The position numbers and the translations under genes were made by a program. Shown here one piece after another: positions 12,828 to 26,215 of a DNA stretch of 64,000 nucleotides. The number at the start of each line of letters is the position of its first letter. The stretch's first letter is position 1. The notes under the pieces are model-generated. The model was not told the DNA's origin. It ran no database searches and saw nothing but the letters and a program-made list of their open reading frames with translations. Origin of the DNA: Allantophomopsis cytisporea (Eukaryota; Ascomycota; Leotiomycetes; Phacidiales; Phacidiaceae); NCBI GenBank assembly GCA_024752435.1, contig CP103023.1, positions 62,001 to 126,000 of the forward strand, in the 5' to 3' direction.

Positions 12828-14686
12828 ATGCTTTTTACTTCTTCTGCTGTCCTGGCCAGTATAGCCTGGTTAGCCTCAAGTGCCCTTGCTGCTCCTCATA
12901 CTTCGCCCAATCAACCTCGAGCGAGTTGTGAGAACTCTGCCTCAGATCGCTCTTGTTGGGGATCTTATGATCTTTCTACAAATTACTATGATGAGGCCCC
13001 TGATACTGGGGTGACCCGAGAGTATTGGCTAGAGCTCGTTAATACCACTGCTGCCCCTGATGGTGTTGAGAGACCTGCTCTACTTGTCAATGGCACGTTT
13101 CCAGGCCCAACCATTATCGCTGATTGGGGGGACACCGTTGGTGAGTACCATTACTTCAAGTGCACTCAATATGACAGCGACTGATCTTCGTAGTTGTCCA
13201 CCTGTACAACGGTCTCGAGAATAACGGTACCGGGTTGCATTTCCATGGTATTCGACAAAACTGGACAAATCCTATGGATGGTGTACCATCTATCACACAG
13301 TGTCCAATTGCTCCAGGGGAATCCTACACTTACACCTGGAAAGCCACCCAGTACGGTTCAACGTGAGTCCGATTCACCTACTTTGCGCACCTTGACTTCT
13401 GATGACGAGTTGCTAATAATTTGTAGCTGGTACCACTCTCATTTTGCGCTTCAGGCTTGGGATGGTGTCCTTGGTGGAATCATTATCAACGGGCCTGCAT
13501 CTGCTAATTATGATGTTGATATGGGAAGTCTGTTTTTGAATGATTGGACTCATCGTATGTGGCTGCTGCACCTACTCTTGAGAATTCGCTTCTGATATTT
13601 TTGTCAGGGACTGTTGATGAAATCTACCCCACTGCTGAGGCATCTGGACCACCAACTTTGGACAATGGACTTATCAATGGTACTAATATCTGGAACGATA
13701 CCACTGGGTCCCGCTTTGAAGTTGAATTCACCGCCGGAACACGTTACCGCTTCCGTATTGTCAACGGAGCTATCGATACTCACTGGAGGTTCATGATCGA
13801 TAATCACACTATGGAGATTATAGCCACCGACTTAGTCCCAATTGTCCCTTTCAACGAAACGATCCTCCTAATTGGAATGGGTCAGCGCTATGATGTTATC
13901 TTTACAGCTACCGAAAGTACAGGAAACTACTGGATGCGTGCTATCCCTCAGAGTGCCTGCAGCGACAATAGCATGCAAACCAATATCAGGGGTATAGTCC
14001 GTTATGACTCTACGAGTACCGATGACCCGACCACTTCAGAATACGACTACACTGACTCTTGTGATGACATGGATGCGTCTCTCCTCGTTCCTTACCTCTC
14101 TATCGATGCTTCAGCTGGCGTTCTTGAGAATGACGAAGCTGTCACAGTCGGTAAGAACTCTGATAGTCTGTTCCGTTGGAAGATGAACTCCGAGAGTTTC
14201 GTCGCCGAATGGGACGATCCAACCCTCTTGAAGGTTTACAACGACAACTCCACCTTCACTGCCCAAGAGCATGTCGTCACCATCGGTACTGCTGACGAAT
14301 GGACCTACATTGTCATTGAGACTACACTAGCAGTTCCTCACCCAATTCATCTCCATGGCCACGACTTCTTCATTCTCTCTCAGGGATCCTCAACCTGGGC
14401 GTCTGTATCCAACGCCACAAATCTCTCTAACCCTCCCCGCCGAGACGTCGCTATGCTCCCTGCCTCTGGCCACCTTGTCATTGGATTTCCGGCAGACAAT
14501 CCTGGAGCTTGGTTGATGCATTGCCATATCGGATGGCACACAGGTGAGGGGTTTGCCCTGCAGCTTGTCGAGCGCTGGGATGAGATTGCTTCAATCATTG
14601 ACTATGATACTTTGGACGATACGTGTACTGCGTGGAAGTCTTACGTAAACGCCGATGACATTGTGCAGGATGATTCTGGTGTGTAG
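12828..14686 (+). CDS. Laccase (multicopper oxidase), secreted
   Basis: Oxidises phenols and reduces O2 to water outside the cell. Four exons: 12828-13140, 13194-13362, 13427-13554, 13608-14686; introns of 53, 64 and 53 nt; 562 aa, normal for ascomycete laccases. A signal peptide (MLFTSSAVLASIAWLASSALAA) starts the protein. All four copper motifs are present: GLHFHGIRQNW (His120, His122), WYHSHFALQ (His164, His166), HPIHLHGHDF (His448, 451, 453) and HCHIGWHTGEGF (His508, Cys509, His510, His514). The residue ten after Cys509 is Phe519, whereas many ascomycete enzymes have Leu there. The chain ends in DSGV, matching the DSG(I/L/V) C-terminus of ascomycete laccases. Some 710 bp downstream starts a Zn2Cys6 factor on the same strand. 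Many NxS/T sites fit secretion. Confidence 0.95.
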
Positions 14687-15396
14687 GCTGTTTAAGCCAG
14701 ACTTGGATGGAGTTATCTTTGTTTTCTTTCCATGACTCTTTTGACAACGTGGAATTGATTTTCTGTTTCGAACTTGAGCGGAGTACTGGTGCTTCTGGGG
14801 TCGTTTCTTTTACTTGGGTGTGATATATAGTACACAAACAATGTATATTATTACAGCAAATCTTGGTTAAAACTATGCTTGTGAGTTGTGGGATAATACC
14901 AGAAGTAGGACTTATCCATATGACATTAATCGAGTACAAAAAAACCATGGTCGTCCCCCAGTTAAGATTATTATGTTCGAAATTTTGAGGGCATAAAGCC
15001 AGATCACTATACAACAATTGTGCATATGTCAAGAACAAAAGAAAAAATCGAATCTATCCGTTGACTGATGGTACCCCTGAGGTCCTCAATTATGACAGTA
15101 GAGTATCCTTGTTCACAAGATGGACCGCGATGTGGGGTAACAAACTTATTGCGGCTACTTCAGCTCCTAGTTGTCTAATTTCGTCAACCATTACCTCAGC
15201 AGCTCGGCAGCTCAACCGATTAGCCGTTGCTCAGCCACAGCCCCAATCAGCGTAGCATATCTCAGTCGGCATCAACGTAGAACACAATAATATGAAGATT
15301 ACTGTATCAATAATGCGCAAAGGTCAACGATTTTGACATCGACAAAATGCTCAAACTGTTTATGATCTAATCATGATCTTTGAAAAGACATAAGTT
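14687..15396. other. Intergenic between laccase and Zn2Cys6 gene
   Basis: About 700 bp: 3' end of the laccase transcript and promoter of the next gene. AT-rich, with no supported gene; the 147-codon minus-strand frame here has no family features. Confidence 0.5.
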
Positions 15397-17314
15397 ATGC
15401 CTCCAAAACACAAAGCCCTAGGATTGAAAGTGAAAACAGGTTGTATCACATGCAAGTAAGTTTACTTTCTAATGGCCAAATCTACATATTGATCTTATGT
15501 ACGAACTGGGACTCAAATATTATTTGATGTTAATAACAATACAGGATACGGCGAGTGAAGTGTGATGAAGTCAAACCCTCTTGTGATCGATGCACAAGTA
15601 CGGGACGCAAATGTGACGGATATGTTCCCCAAGGAAATTCTCAGGCTTTAATGCCTACCAAGTCTGGTATCCACACCATATTATTTGATCTATCTGGTAC
15701 TCCTGAAGAGAGGCGTGGGTTTCGTTACTTTCGAGACTGCACGGCACCGGAATTAGCAGGTTATTTCACAGAAGGCTTCTGGGACAACGTGCTACTACAA
15801 AGAGCTATGCACAATACTGCCTTGAAACATGCAGTTGTTGCTTTCGGTGCGTTGCATGAGAAGTACGCTTCTGGTCAGCTGGATGTTGCCCCACATGAGG
15901 GCGGCTATCTATTCGCCATGCAACAATACTCAAGAGCAGTAGTGGAATTGAGACTGAGTCTACAAAAGGGAAATTTGCCTCCTGAGGTAGTACTTATGTG
16001 CTCCTTGATTTTCTCGAGCTTTGATAGTCTGCGAGGAAATTTTGATACGGCCTTCCTACACCTTAACAGTGGTCTAAATGTCTTGAAAGATTTTGTCAAC
16101 AATCTTAGTTATCCTCATGCTGAGGGACAACTTATTGAGAAGAATATACGACCACTCTTCATTCGACTGGGCATGCAGGCAATCATTCATTCTGACGAGA
16201 AAACACCGTACGTTCAATTTGATATCAGTCACTCAGATACATATATAGCTAAAATGATTCCAGGGATGATTTCATAGAAGTTTGGGCGGATGTCGTTGGA
16301 ACTGCCCTGCGAGCTCCAAATGACTTTACCAACCTCAACGAGGCGCGTGTTGTGCTCGAGACATATTTTGATAGTATGACCGAGTTCTTCTATGCTTCTC
16401 AACCACTAGTCAGCGAAAGGGAAATTTCAGATGAAATAGTGCAGAAGCAACAGCGTCATCGAGAATATTTTCATAGGTGGGGCATCGCCTTTGATACCTT
16501 TCTCTTGAAGAATAGCCCCTCTTTCACTCCAAAAGATTTACGTGCAGCAACCCTTCTCAAAATTCATTGGTTGACAGGTATCATTATGGTAGGCTCAAGT
16601 ATAGATGGAGAGCCGGCTTTAAAGAACTTTACAGGGGAGTTCCAAACACTTGTTAACTTGGCCAATGCTTTGGTCGCAGCCGAATCCAAAGACCAGAAGA
16701 TCACTTTCAGTCCTGAAATGCGCATCATTGTCGCTCTATACTTCACTGCTGTTAAGTGTAGAGTGCCCACTATCCGTTCCGACGCTTTGCGTCTTCTTCG
16801 TGCTTCCCCTCGCCGCGAAGGAATGTGGGACGCTGGCACCGAATCGCGAATGGCGCAGAAAATCATCGATATAGAAAACGTAGAGGTAGAAAGTAAAGAG
16901 CAGACAGCTGGTGCTGATTCTATTTCTAGCTCTCACTCCTCAAGTCAAGAATTTGATGCATATATGGCATCACTCCTCACACCCGGCCAAAAGTCTAGAG
17001 CCTTTCAACTACCATATGGGGGTGGACTCATGCCTTGGCAATGGAATGCAAGTTCTGACTCAGATCCTCCTACTATGACAGCAAGTCTAGCTAGCACTCC
17101 CAAATCTTTGGACACCCCGGTCCCATGGAGTTCGTCTTTCATAACTGGAATGTCTCCTTATATTACGAGAACATCGAGTCATCAAGGCGATCCGGCCATT
17201 TTGCTGCAGGAGGATGATGTATCGTACCATGAGTCTGGGTCTAGGAAATATGATGCGTTCTCGGATAGTGACATGAAAGCTTCTCGAGCCTTTTGCCATG
17301 GAGACGGCTTATGA
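15397..17314 (+). CDS. Zn2Cys6 fungal transcription factor
   Basis: Three exons: 15397-15455, 15545-16207, 16264-17314; introns of 89 and 56 nt; 590 aa. The first intron splits the zinc cluster: Cys16, Cys19, then Cys26, Cys33, Cys36, Cys43, spaced C-x2-C-x6-C-x6-C-x2-C-x6-C, with basic residues (IRRVKCD) and GRKCDGY. The middle part (about residues 80-400) is helical and resembles the fungal_trans_2-like middle regions of such factors, with TAPELAGYF and LKHAVVAFGALHEKYASG. The tail is Ser/Thr-rich and probably disordered. These proteins are nuclear regulators that often control nearby metabolic genes. It lies between the laccase and the cytochrome gene, which makes it a candidate regulator of the block, but no target sites can be assigned. 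Confidence 0.9.
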
Positions 17315-18182
17315 ATAGGATTGAGGAATTGCTTTGGAGTCACTACGTGGCAGTAATATTCAATTCTATATTTCCAACTCAAGCGATCATCTCAATAGCG
17401 CAAGCGATAACGTATCGAAACGATTCACATCCTACTCACGTCTAGTGCGTATGAATAAAGTTTGATCAAGCTCAATGCTCGATGCTTTAACTATGCAGCC
17501 GATATCGACACAGTAATATGAAAGATGGCAATGCTGCGCTCGGAGACAACAGATTTCTGAAGAGTTACCCAATTTTTCCCCATGATTACTTGACTTTCAT
17601 CTAATCAAGCATTTGATATTTGTTAATATTAGCACTCCTTCATGTTGGAAGGCCAGACAAAGCAAATCGCAAGTTTTCAAGTTGTAAAAAACAGCAATTG
17701 ATCATTGCAATTATATTTTATTTTACTATTCTATATTTCAAAGATAACGATTGAAGTACCAAAGTGCATGTTTATTTTCAATATGAATAAAGAGTATTTC
17801 GATACACTAAGCCATACTTTGGTATTCCATTAGTCAGCCTCTGATATTCTAACAATACCAATGGTTTTATTTATTGAACTATCGATGATCCTCCTATGAT
17901 TGACAAGTATTACACGTCGGATGTCACTGAATTGTAGCTGGAGTAAGCGCTATTTTTCAGCTTCGGCTTGTGAATGTTATCAAGGTTGGAACCAATAAGT
18001 TCAGACGCCCAGATAGCCAATAGTGGCGCCACATCAGTCCAGAACGCCTACGAAATATATCAATAGCCAGACCCCGCTGCTGCAGCAAAATTATCAATGA
18101 TTTGAAGAGTTTGGTCTGTCACCCCTTCTATCCTCAACATCATTCGAATTGTTTCGTCGTCAATCTATTTTCCAATATCACA
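17315..18182. other. Intergenic, AT-rich
   Basis: About 870 bp of AT-rich sequence between two plus-strand genes. It presumably carries the 3' end of the regulator gene and the promoter of the cytochrome gene. No gene seen. Confidence 0.5.
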
Positions 18183-19731
18183 ATGTTGTGGAAAAGTATC
18201 TTTATCTTTGCATCGCTACTCAATAGTATGTTGCTCTCCCGCTTACCACCTGCGATGCACCCCGCAATCTCTCTACTCTTAGTTCCCGAGCATCCTGGCT
18301 GACCATCGCTACCAGCAGCACTCAACCTGCCTCTTGTATCAGCACGCTTCGGCACTGCAGAGAACATAGAGAATAACAAACCTGGCGATGATTCAGGTGG
18401 CGATTCCAGTGGAGGTGAGGGCGGAGGAGGAAGCGGAAATAATACTATGACTGGAGTGTCAGTGTTGGCTAATACCGAAGCTGGAATTACTTTCGCCCTC
18501 AATGTTCCAAACAATTCGACTAATGAACTCTTCTTCACAATCAGAGGCTCCAGCGATCTCTCTTGGATAGCCATTGGCATGGGCTCGCCTTATATGAAGA
18601 ATAGTTTATTTTTCATCGCTTACCAATCAAGTAATGGGAAAGGTGTTACTGTTAGTCCCAGAACAGTAGATCGACATGTCGAGCCATCATATACAAACGA
18701 TGTCAGAATTGAGATACTCCCAGGGAGTGGGGTTTCCAAGGGAGTCCTGGCTGCCAACGTTCATTGCATCAATTGCAGGACTTGGAAGGGAGGCAGCATC
18801 GACGTTACAGGATTTCAGCCCATGATATATGCCTCTGGTCCAAAGGGGAGCTTCAAAAGCGATTCCAAAGAGGCCAGTATCAAGAGGCATGCCATGTACG
18901 GCGCCTTTGCAATGGATCTAATGCAAGCTACAGGTGGCCCTGGCATTGATACGTCGCTTAGCTTGACCAGCTCAACTGGTGTGAAGAGCAAAGATGATGG
19001 TGCTGAGCTTGACCATAATTTCCCTTCGGAAATACACGCTATTCTTATGGTTGCCACTTACTTTGTGGTCATGCCCATAGGGGTATTTATTCTCCGAGTC
19101 ATCAATAGTGTCAAGTGGCATGGATGGAACCAGGCTGCCGCGGTTGTTCTTGCAGTGGCTGGAGCATTCGCGGGTATTTATGCCGGGACATTTTTCAATC
19201 GGGTAAGTCGTTGTGATTCAATAAAAGGTATAAACTAACCTGTACAAAAGTCAAAGAACATCGATTCAGGACATCAGATCTTCGGCCTGTGTATCACTGC
19301 TGCGGTCCTTGTACAAATAGTTTTGGGGTTTCTGCACCACAGAACATTTAAGAAAACAGGTAAATCTACAAGATTAGCGCCTGTCCACGTATGGCTAGGT
19401 CGCATTGTCATTCCATGCGGAATAGTCAATGCATTCATGTAAGTTACGATATCTCATTCTTTCACATATACTTATATTTTTCAGTGGCTTCCCATTCGCT
19501 CTTAACGGTAACTACGACTGGATCATCCTAGGTATTGCGGCTGGTGTTGCAGTTCTTGTCTTCCTTGGATTATGGTGGAGACGAAGGAGAAATAATCGGA
19601 ATCGCGCTCAACGACCAATATCTCTTGACAATTCTAGCGTGAGATACGAAGGCAGCAGGGAGTTTGACGATAGTGGATTACGAAATTTGAAATTACCGGG
19701 ATACAGCAGCAGTCACCACGAATATGCGTAA
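18183..19731 (+). CDS. DOMON (CDH-type cytochrome) plus cytochrome b561 membrane protein
   Basis: Four exons: 18183-18225, 18316-19202, 19251-19438, 19485-19731; 454 aa. The first acceptor could also be 3 nt later (one residue shorter). A signal peptide is split by intron 1. A Gly/Ser/Asp-rich linker (about residues 38-57) precedes a DOMON domain like the haem domain of cellobiose dehydrogenase: Met108 in MGSPYMKNSLFF and His206 in IKRHAMYGAFAMDL are the likely haem ligands, with CINC a probable disulphide. Five hydrophobic segments follow, with His in EIHAIL, SGHQIFGL and HVWLGR as expected for cytochrome b561. After the last helix come basic residues (WWRRRRNNRNR) and a cytosolic tail. Such proteins are thought to pass electrons across the plasma membrane to extracellular acceptors, for example ferric iron. 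The acceptor here is unknown. Confidence 0.88.
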
Positions 19732-22700
19732 ATCAAAAGTCTATAGTTAATTGAGCAGTTTGAATTTGTATTATAAATGTACACGCTTATATGCTTTTAC
19801 AATATGACATGCCTAATCAATGGTTGGACCAAACCCTTACCCAAGGACAATTAGAATTTTAATGAAAAGATGCTTTAATGCTACAATATCCCTCAAACTG
19901 TCATGGAGTAGACTTTGAGAGTTGAAGTGTTAAACTATACCTCTGCAGTTGGATCTCGGTCCAGACTAGATTCCCTCTTAAGGGCAGCTTATATATGATA
20001 TATATCTTGCTCCTATCAGATTCGACACAATTATGTTTTGTACAAACAAATTTGCCCATCTACAGCTATGATACCAGGCTCATTCATTGAAAGTCTTTCA
20101 ATCTTCACTTTCATCTAAATAAACTTAATAGCAGGCTCTGTTTCTTCAGAAACCTTCTCCGAATCGTCTTAGATGATTTAGTCTCTCCCACTTTATATTG
20201 ATTAGCCACAAAGTATCTTTTCTCAAGGACTTGCGGCAGTCATCATCGTTTTCATGCTTAGAAGATGACTTAGATACTAAAGGGTTTTATACCACTTGTT
20301 TTAACGACTGTGCAGTTGACATCAATATATTAGCAGAATCATTCATCATCTTAGAATGACCTAAGGTACTATCAGTACAATACACAGACTGATAATACTG
20401 GTTTTGGCGTGTGCAGTGTGCATCGTGAGAAGAAAGCACACTGGCCTATCTCAAGAAGCAAACATAAATTTGAATGAAGATCAATATCTCTCAACTATTT
20501 GCGGTTCAATCTCTCGACTCTCAAAGACTCGTCTCACAATCCGGCATATTGAGAGCCCTAGTCATTATAATATTTAATTGCAAAGCTACGCTACGGGCAA
20601 GTGACTCCTACTACAATCTTTACTCGCCGGTGTTTTAGTCTCTATTTATTCGTCAGTCCATATATCAGAACCTTGCTGGCCTTTTGCACAACATTTACAT
20701 AATTATCTTTTACTTCTGTATGCTTGATATGTAAGCTCTACAGTCTTGCACCGAGCGTAATGATCTGATATATTTACAAACGAAGGTATAATTCGTAGGT
20801 GAACAGTCCCCCGGTAGAGCCAATGTCCAAGGTTCATCAGTTTCTTGTCGATTAAAGTAACTTAAGTAACCTTGAAACTCTATTCATCTGATCTCAGATG
20901 TTTGAAGGTCACAATATCAAGATCATTACGGCAGACGAGTAGGAATAGGCTTTATATACTAGCAATGAACTCTATCACAAGCGGAAAAGACTTGGTGAAA
21001 CTCCGACCACAAATGGCTGGGGATATTGATGCCTTGAGAAGCCTTTTCACAATCGATGTTACAGCACTGAGTAGCACAATTCGAGTTTAACTGCTCCCTC
21101 CTGCTGCTGCCCTAAAAATTAAGTGCGAAACGGTCTGCAATATCTGAAGGTCGATATGAGTCTCCAGACTTTCAATACCAGTGTAGATCTGATGTAAGTA
21201 GGAGTGAGATTTCCTTAATAACAAGAACTTCTCCCTAGTGTAGTAGTAGATATTTTGCATCTTTCATACTTCATGATTCTTAGCTGGATCCGACTTGAGA
21301 TTTAACACCAAGAGTGTGAGGAATAACACCTTCAACCAGCTAATGAAGCGACTATCTAGCTGTGGTTGCCTCAGTGTTCGGATGGCGCCGCAAGCCAAAT
21401 TCATAGGGCGTTCCGCCGCTAATAACGACATTCACACACGTGCAATTATTCACCGTCGCTATCGAGTGAGAGATCACTCGGTCCTCATCATCATCATGAA
21501 ACGTACTGTGAGATTGTCTCATTTTATAGCTAGTTCGAAATTGGGAGAGCTCTCGGAAGGCGAGTCCCTTGAAAAGAACTAAAGCAACACCGTCGGAATA
21601 GCTCTTGGCGAAAGGAGTGAGATATATCAAGGACTCCAGAATAGAGAAAGAGGAAACTATCCAACGGACATTGTGGACTTGCCAGGATCATGTGCGAAGG
21701 TGTAAGGAGGTATAAGGAGGTATAACACGGACTTTATATGGTTAATGCAGATATGGGCGCTGATGCTTTAGATACGCAAGTTAAGCGAGTAGAGTATCAA
21801 AGTCAACTAGCCGCGAACTATGACGGCATAAACCCAAGCTTTGTCGACGTGCCGTGAAGTTGAGAAAGTTAGAGATGATGAGGTAGAGCGTCGACATCTC
21901 CTCCTGTTTATGATAGGGTACCTCGCTTTGAATCATTTGCTACTTATCGCAAGTTCGCATTCTCTATGGTCAGGCGAAATTAAGGGTAGACAGACATTCT
22001 TAGGCATTCTGATGGATTGAGCTTTAATCAGACCTTCCAAACTGCCAACCTCTTTCGACATTCTGGCCTACAAGGCGAGTCACTGATTATCAAGAGCCAA
22101 CGGCGATCACCCAGCTTTAGCACAACTTCGAGTACATAGCATCCTTACTGTAATTCGAAATGTGTGTTCCGGCTCCACTTTTTCCCCACCTTCTCGGACA
22201 TCGGACTCTTCACCATCCTGCGGTAGTTGACAGAAACAGATATCTGCCGCTGTGGAAGGGCTTCAAAGACCCATAGCCACATGTACTTTGTATGTACGTG
22301 CCCACATATGTAATGCGCATGGCCGCAAGGCAAAGTCCCGCATGGAATGCTGCACCCCAGAAACCCCATGAAAAGAGCACCTCAAGAACAAGGTTACTAT
22401 CGTTGTAGACCAATTGAGTCTTCGTAATCTGCGCTTCGATTCTAAGGGTCAGCACTACCACCTATTGATATACATACATATGTACATTCAAGCCTTGCAA
22501 AAAGAGGTTTTTGCCTACGTAAGCTCACCGCTATCATGCCTCCTGAAGATTGAGCTTTGTCGATCACTTATCCTTCGCACAAGTATTCCTTCAATAGGTG
22601 GCGCCTTGGCCTCTTGGAACTTGTGGAACCTGACGTACAAAAAGTTCCCGAGTCTGTACACTCCCCCTACTTGTTATTCGGGACAGGGTTGAGACTATAC

Positions 22701-23077
22701 ACCCAAGAGAAAGTAACTTTTGTGCCAGCTTTCACACACATAACCGGTGAGCTAAGAAATGACATAGTCCCAACTTTGTACCGAACAACCTAGTAAGATA
22801 CTGTTTACCACCTATAGAATCTACTCCGCACCTACTATCACCCGACCAGAGTATGCAGGAATAACAAGTATTGGTCTGTGGGCTCTGCCGTAAAGTTGGG
22901 TTGAGAAGCAAAAACCTAGTAGAGGCAGGACCACGGGCAACGGGTCTCGTGAATAGCCATGATTCACTGCTTCAATCAAATGTGCGAAGGTCCGAGATGA
23001 GGTGCTGTACCTTCATGTACATATGGATTGGGATGCTTCCCATGATCATACGATTGCTGTGATTAAATTTCCAGAAA
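19732..23077. other. AT-rich gene-free region
   Basis: About 3.3 kb inside the carbohydrate/redox block without a supported gene. Open frames are under 100 codons and show no domain. A short direct repeat (AGGAGGTATA twice) is at about 21704-21723. It could be a decayed gene or transposon, but I found no recognisable remnant. Confidence 0.5.
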
Positions 23078-26000
23078 ATGTTGTTTCTAGTAAGCATTCT
23101 CTTCGATATCTAGTCACAAAATTAACCATTTTTTAGTACACAGCCCGCATAGCGCTCACCCTCTCCATATTAAGTTTCAGCAATGCATTGCCAACCAATA
23201 GCACAGACAGTCAGGTCGAGGCAGCTATAGACGCAGGTACATTTCAGGATCCATCCGTCAATGTGCGTCCACGTTTCCGATACTGGATTCCCGATGCTTC
23301 AGTCAACCTTTCGGCTGTTGCCGATGATATCAAAGAGATCGGTCTCGTCGGCGGAGGAGGAGCGGAGCTGATAGGTTATTATTTATACGGTGGGGTTGGC
23401 GGTGGTATGTCAAGCTTCTCTTTCAATAAACTTGGTAGTCTAATTCGGACGATACAGGTCTTCCTACAAGCACTCCTGTAGACTGGACGGTGTATGGTTT
23501 TGGCACTTCAGCATGGCTGGAGTTGTTCCAGACTGTGGCACAAGCACATATCGACAATGATCTAATCATGGATTTCGCTCTCGGCCCCAATCAAGGCTCG
23601 GGCGTCCCTGCAGATATGGGCTCGGATGGACTTGCATGGGATCTAGTCAGCTTCAATGTGTCAGTGCCTATTGGAGGCTCTTTCAACGGCACACTGCCGG
23701 GATGGGGAACCCTTGATGTTGGAGACTTTTGGGAGCTCCAATCTGTGACTGTGGGTCTTGTCGTCGATGTTTACAATGGAACAGTTACTAGCACCACCTA
23801 TGGTGTCGCAAGCTATAGTGATGTTGAATATAAGGTTCTAGCTTCATCGACCCTAGAAGACATCACGGAAATGGTTGAAGATGATGGAAGTCTGTACTAC
23901 ACATTCCCCGCTAACGTAACAGGGAAGTACTACAATCTCTTCGTGGTAAGTGCTAGTTTGTCAGGCTACTTTGCGTTGGACAAATCTCCCTATAGCTCTC
24001 GACAGTTTTTGTTCTTCTTCTTTTTCATTTAGGCTTCTCTTGACTGACCAAACCGCAGTCATATCTCATCCATTCAAACTTACGTACAGTTGAGACACCT
24101 TCTCAGTTGGATGGCCCTGAGAGCGTTCCTCAAAACTTTATCCAAAATGGCTCCTTCGTCGTAGATCATTTCTCAAGTCTTGGTGCTCAGACAACCATTG
24201 ACTTTCTCGAGAATTATGTCCTCATCAATGGTACTAAGGAACTCATTCAAGCAGTTGGCAACTACGTTTGGGAAGATAGCATTGAAACAACAGAGAACAT
24301 CTGCTGGACCAAGGATTTGCCAGATAACTTTCTTACTAAGCGAGGATATTCTCTCTCAAAATATATGCCGATACTTTTCCACAACAACTTTGACGCAGTT
24401 AAAGGAAAGGTTATACCAGTAGCATGGATCACTGATGAGGAAGATGATGGACAATCTCATATTGATGATTTCAGACAAACACTTGCAGAAGGTTACATTA
24501 ATTACCTCGAGACATTTGCAACATGGGCTCATGAGTATCTTGGTATTCAGTACTCTGCACAAGTATCTTACAATCTCCCCATGGATATGTCAGCTAGAGT
24601 TCCTATTGTAGATGCTCCCGAGTGCGAATCACTTGGTTTTGTGCATTCAATTGATGGTTACCGACAGTATGCTGGTCCGGGGAATCTGGCTGGCAAGCGT
24701 GTCATTTCCTCAGAACTGGGTACAAACGAACTTGGACTTTTTGCGCAGTCTCTACCGGAGCTATTGTGGGATGTCAAGAGATCCTTCGCTGGGAGTGTCA
24801 ATCAGATGGTGTTTCATGGCGCTGGATATAGTGGATATTATCCAAACACGACTTATCCTGGATTCCAAACTTTCGCCTACCTCTTTTCCGACACCCATAG
24901 TAGACACCAGCCTGCTTGGGAATATTACTCAGATTCAATGGACTTTGTTGCTCGTAATCAACTTGTCTTACAGTCCGGTGTTCCGAAGGTTGATATTGCT
25001 TTCTGGAACAAGAAAACAGAATATTTTACCGTCCCAAGTCTTTATTATCCAACAGACTTGGAAGAGGCTGGCTTCACCTATCAATATCTCTCGCCCGACA
25101 ATTTTGCGCTTTCGAATGCATATGTTGAGGACAAAATCCTAGCACCCAATGCTCAAGCTTTCAAGGCTCTTGTTGTTAGAGGCAATGATACTATGACTGT
25201 TTCAGGTATTCAGAAGCTTTCTGAGTATGCCTATGCAGGCCTTCCAATTTTCTTTAGCGGTGGTCTTCCAGATACCTTGGCAAGCTATAATGCATCTGGC
25301 ATGCTTTTTTGCAATCGTACAGTGCAGGACATCATAGCCCTTTCCAACGTTCATCAAGTTCCTTATGAAGACCTTGCGTCGAGCATCTCTTCTACGGGTA
25401 TCGTACCGAACGCGAAGACATCTGCCTCCGCGGTCTGGTACACAAACTGGCGAAAGGATACAACACAAAACGCTGATTACGTATACATCTACTATGACGG
25501 CCTTTCTCCCTCTTCAGCCTTCAGCACTGGAACCATTGAGTTTGCAAGCACTGGCTATCCATATGAGTTTAATGCTTGGACAGGTACTCAATCTCCGATC
25601 ACAAATTTTACTCGGACGGCGAACACCACTATTATCCCTTTCACGCTTGCAGGGAATCAATCTACTATTGTGGCTTTCCTGTCTGATAACACTACTGTCT
25701 CTTCGTCTACCATTTCTACTACTGCATCTTCTTTGATCTCGTTGACATTGTCAAACTGGTCATTAACTGTAGAGCACCGGGATGCACCAACCGATCTCTA
25801 CAATATTGAGGGTGTTAACAAATATAATACCACCCACTACCTCCCATCTCTTCTCCCATGGTCTTCTATTCCGGCTCTTGTCAACACCTCGGGAATTGGA
25901 TTCTACACTACAACATTCTCTCTTCCGTCTCAAAACCAGAGCGTTAGCATCGACTTTGGATCAGTTATTCACACTATCCGTGTCTTCGTTAATGGTCAGC

Positions 26001-26215
26001 AATTGCCACCGCTAGACGTAACATGGGCAAAGGCGGATATCAGTGCGTACGTACTTGCGGGAAATAATACTGTAGAGGTCATCACAGCTACCATGTTAGG
26101 TAATTCTCTTAGAAATATTTGGACTGAGATGGAGACAAGTGGGGCCTCACCAACGGCACCAGCTCCTCCTCTGATGGAATACGGTCTGGTAGGTGACGTG
26201 GTGGTTCGATACTAG
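23078..26215 (+). CDS. GH106-like secreted glycoside hydrolase (alpha-L-rhamnosidase family)
   Basis: Four exons: 23078-23089, 23137-23404, 23458-23945, 24059-26215, introns of 47, 53 and 113 nt; 974 aa, close to the roughly 1000 aa usual for the family. Exon 1 is only 12 nt (MLFL), completing a signal peptide with YTARIALTLSILSFSNA. The mature N-terminus FQDPSVNVRPRFRYWIPD, then IKEIGLVGGGGAELIGYYLY, is the start of the GH106 barrel. Further conserved-looking parts are GPNQGSGVPAD, NFIQNGSFVVDHFSSLGAQ, KRVISSELGTNE and MVFHGAGYSGY. The C-terminus (about 870-960) is a beta-sandwich of GH2 sugar-binding type (GIGFYTTTFSLP, IRVFVNGQQLPP, DISAYVLAGNNTVEV). GH106 enzymes release rhamnose from pectic rhamnogalacturonan; activity here is inferred from family. 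It is convergent with the GH5 gene, 245 bp apart. Confidence 0.85.
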
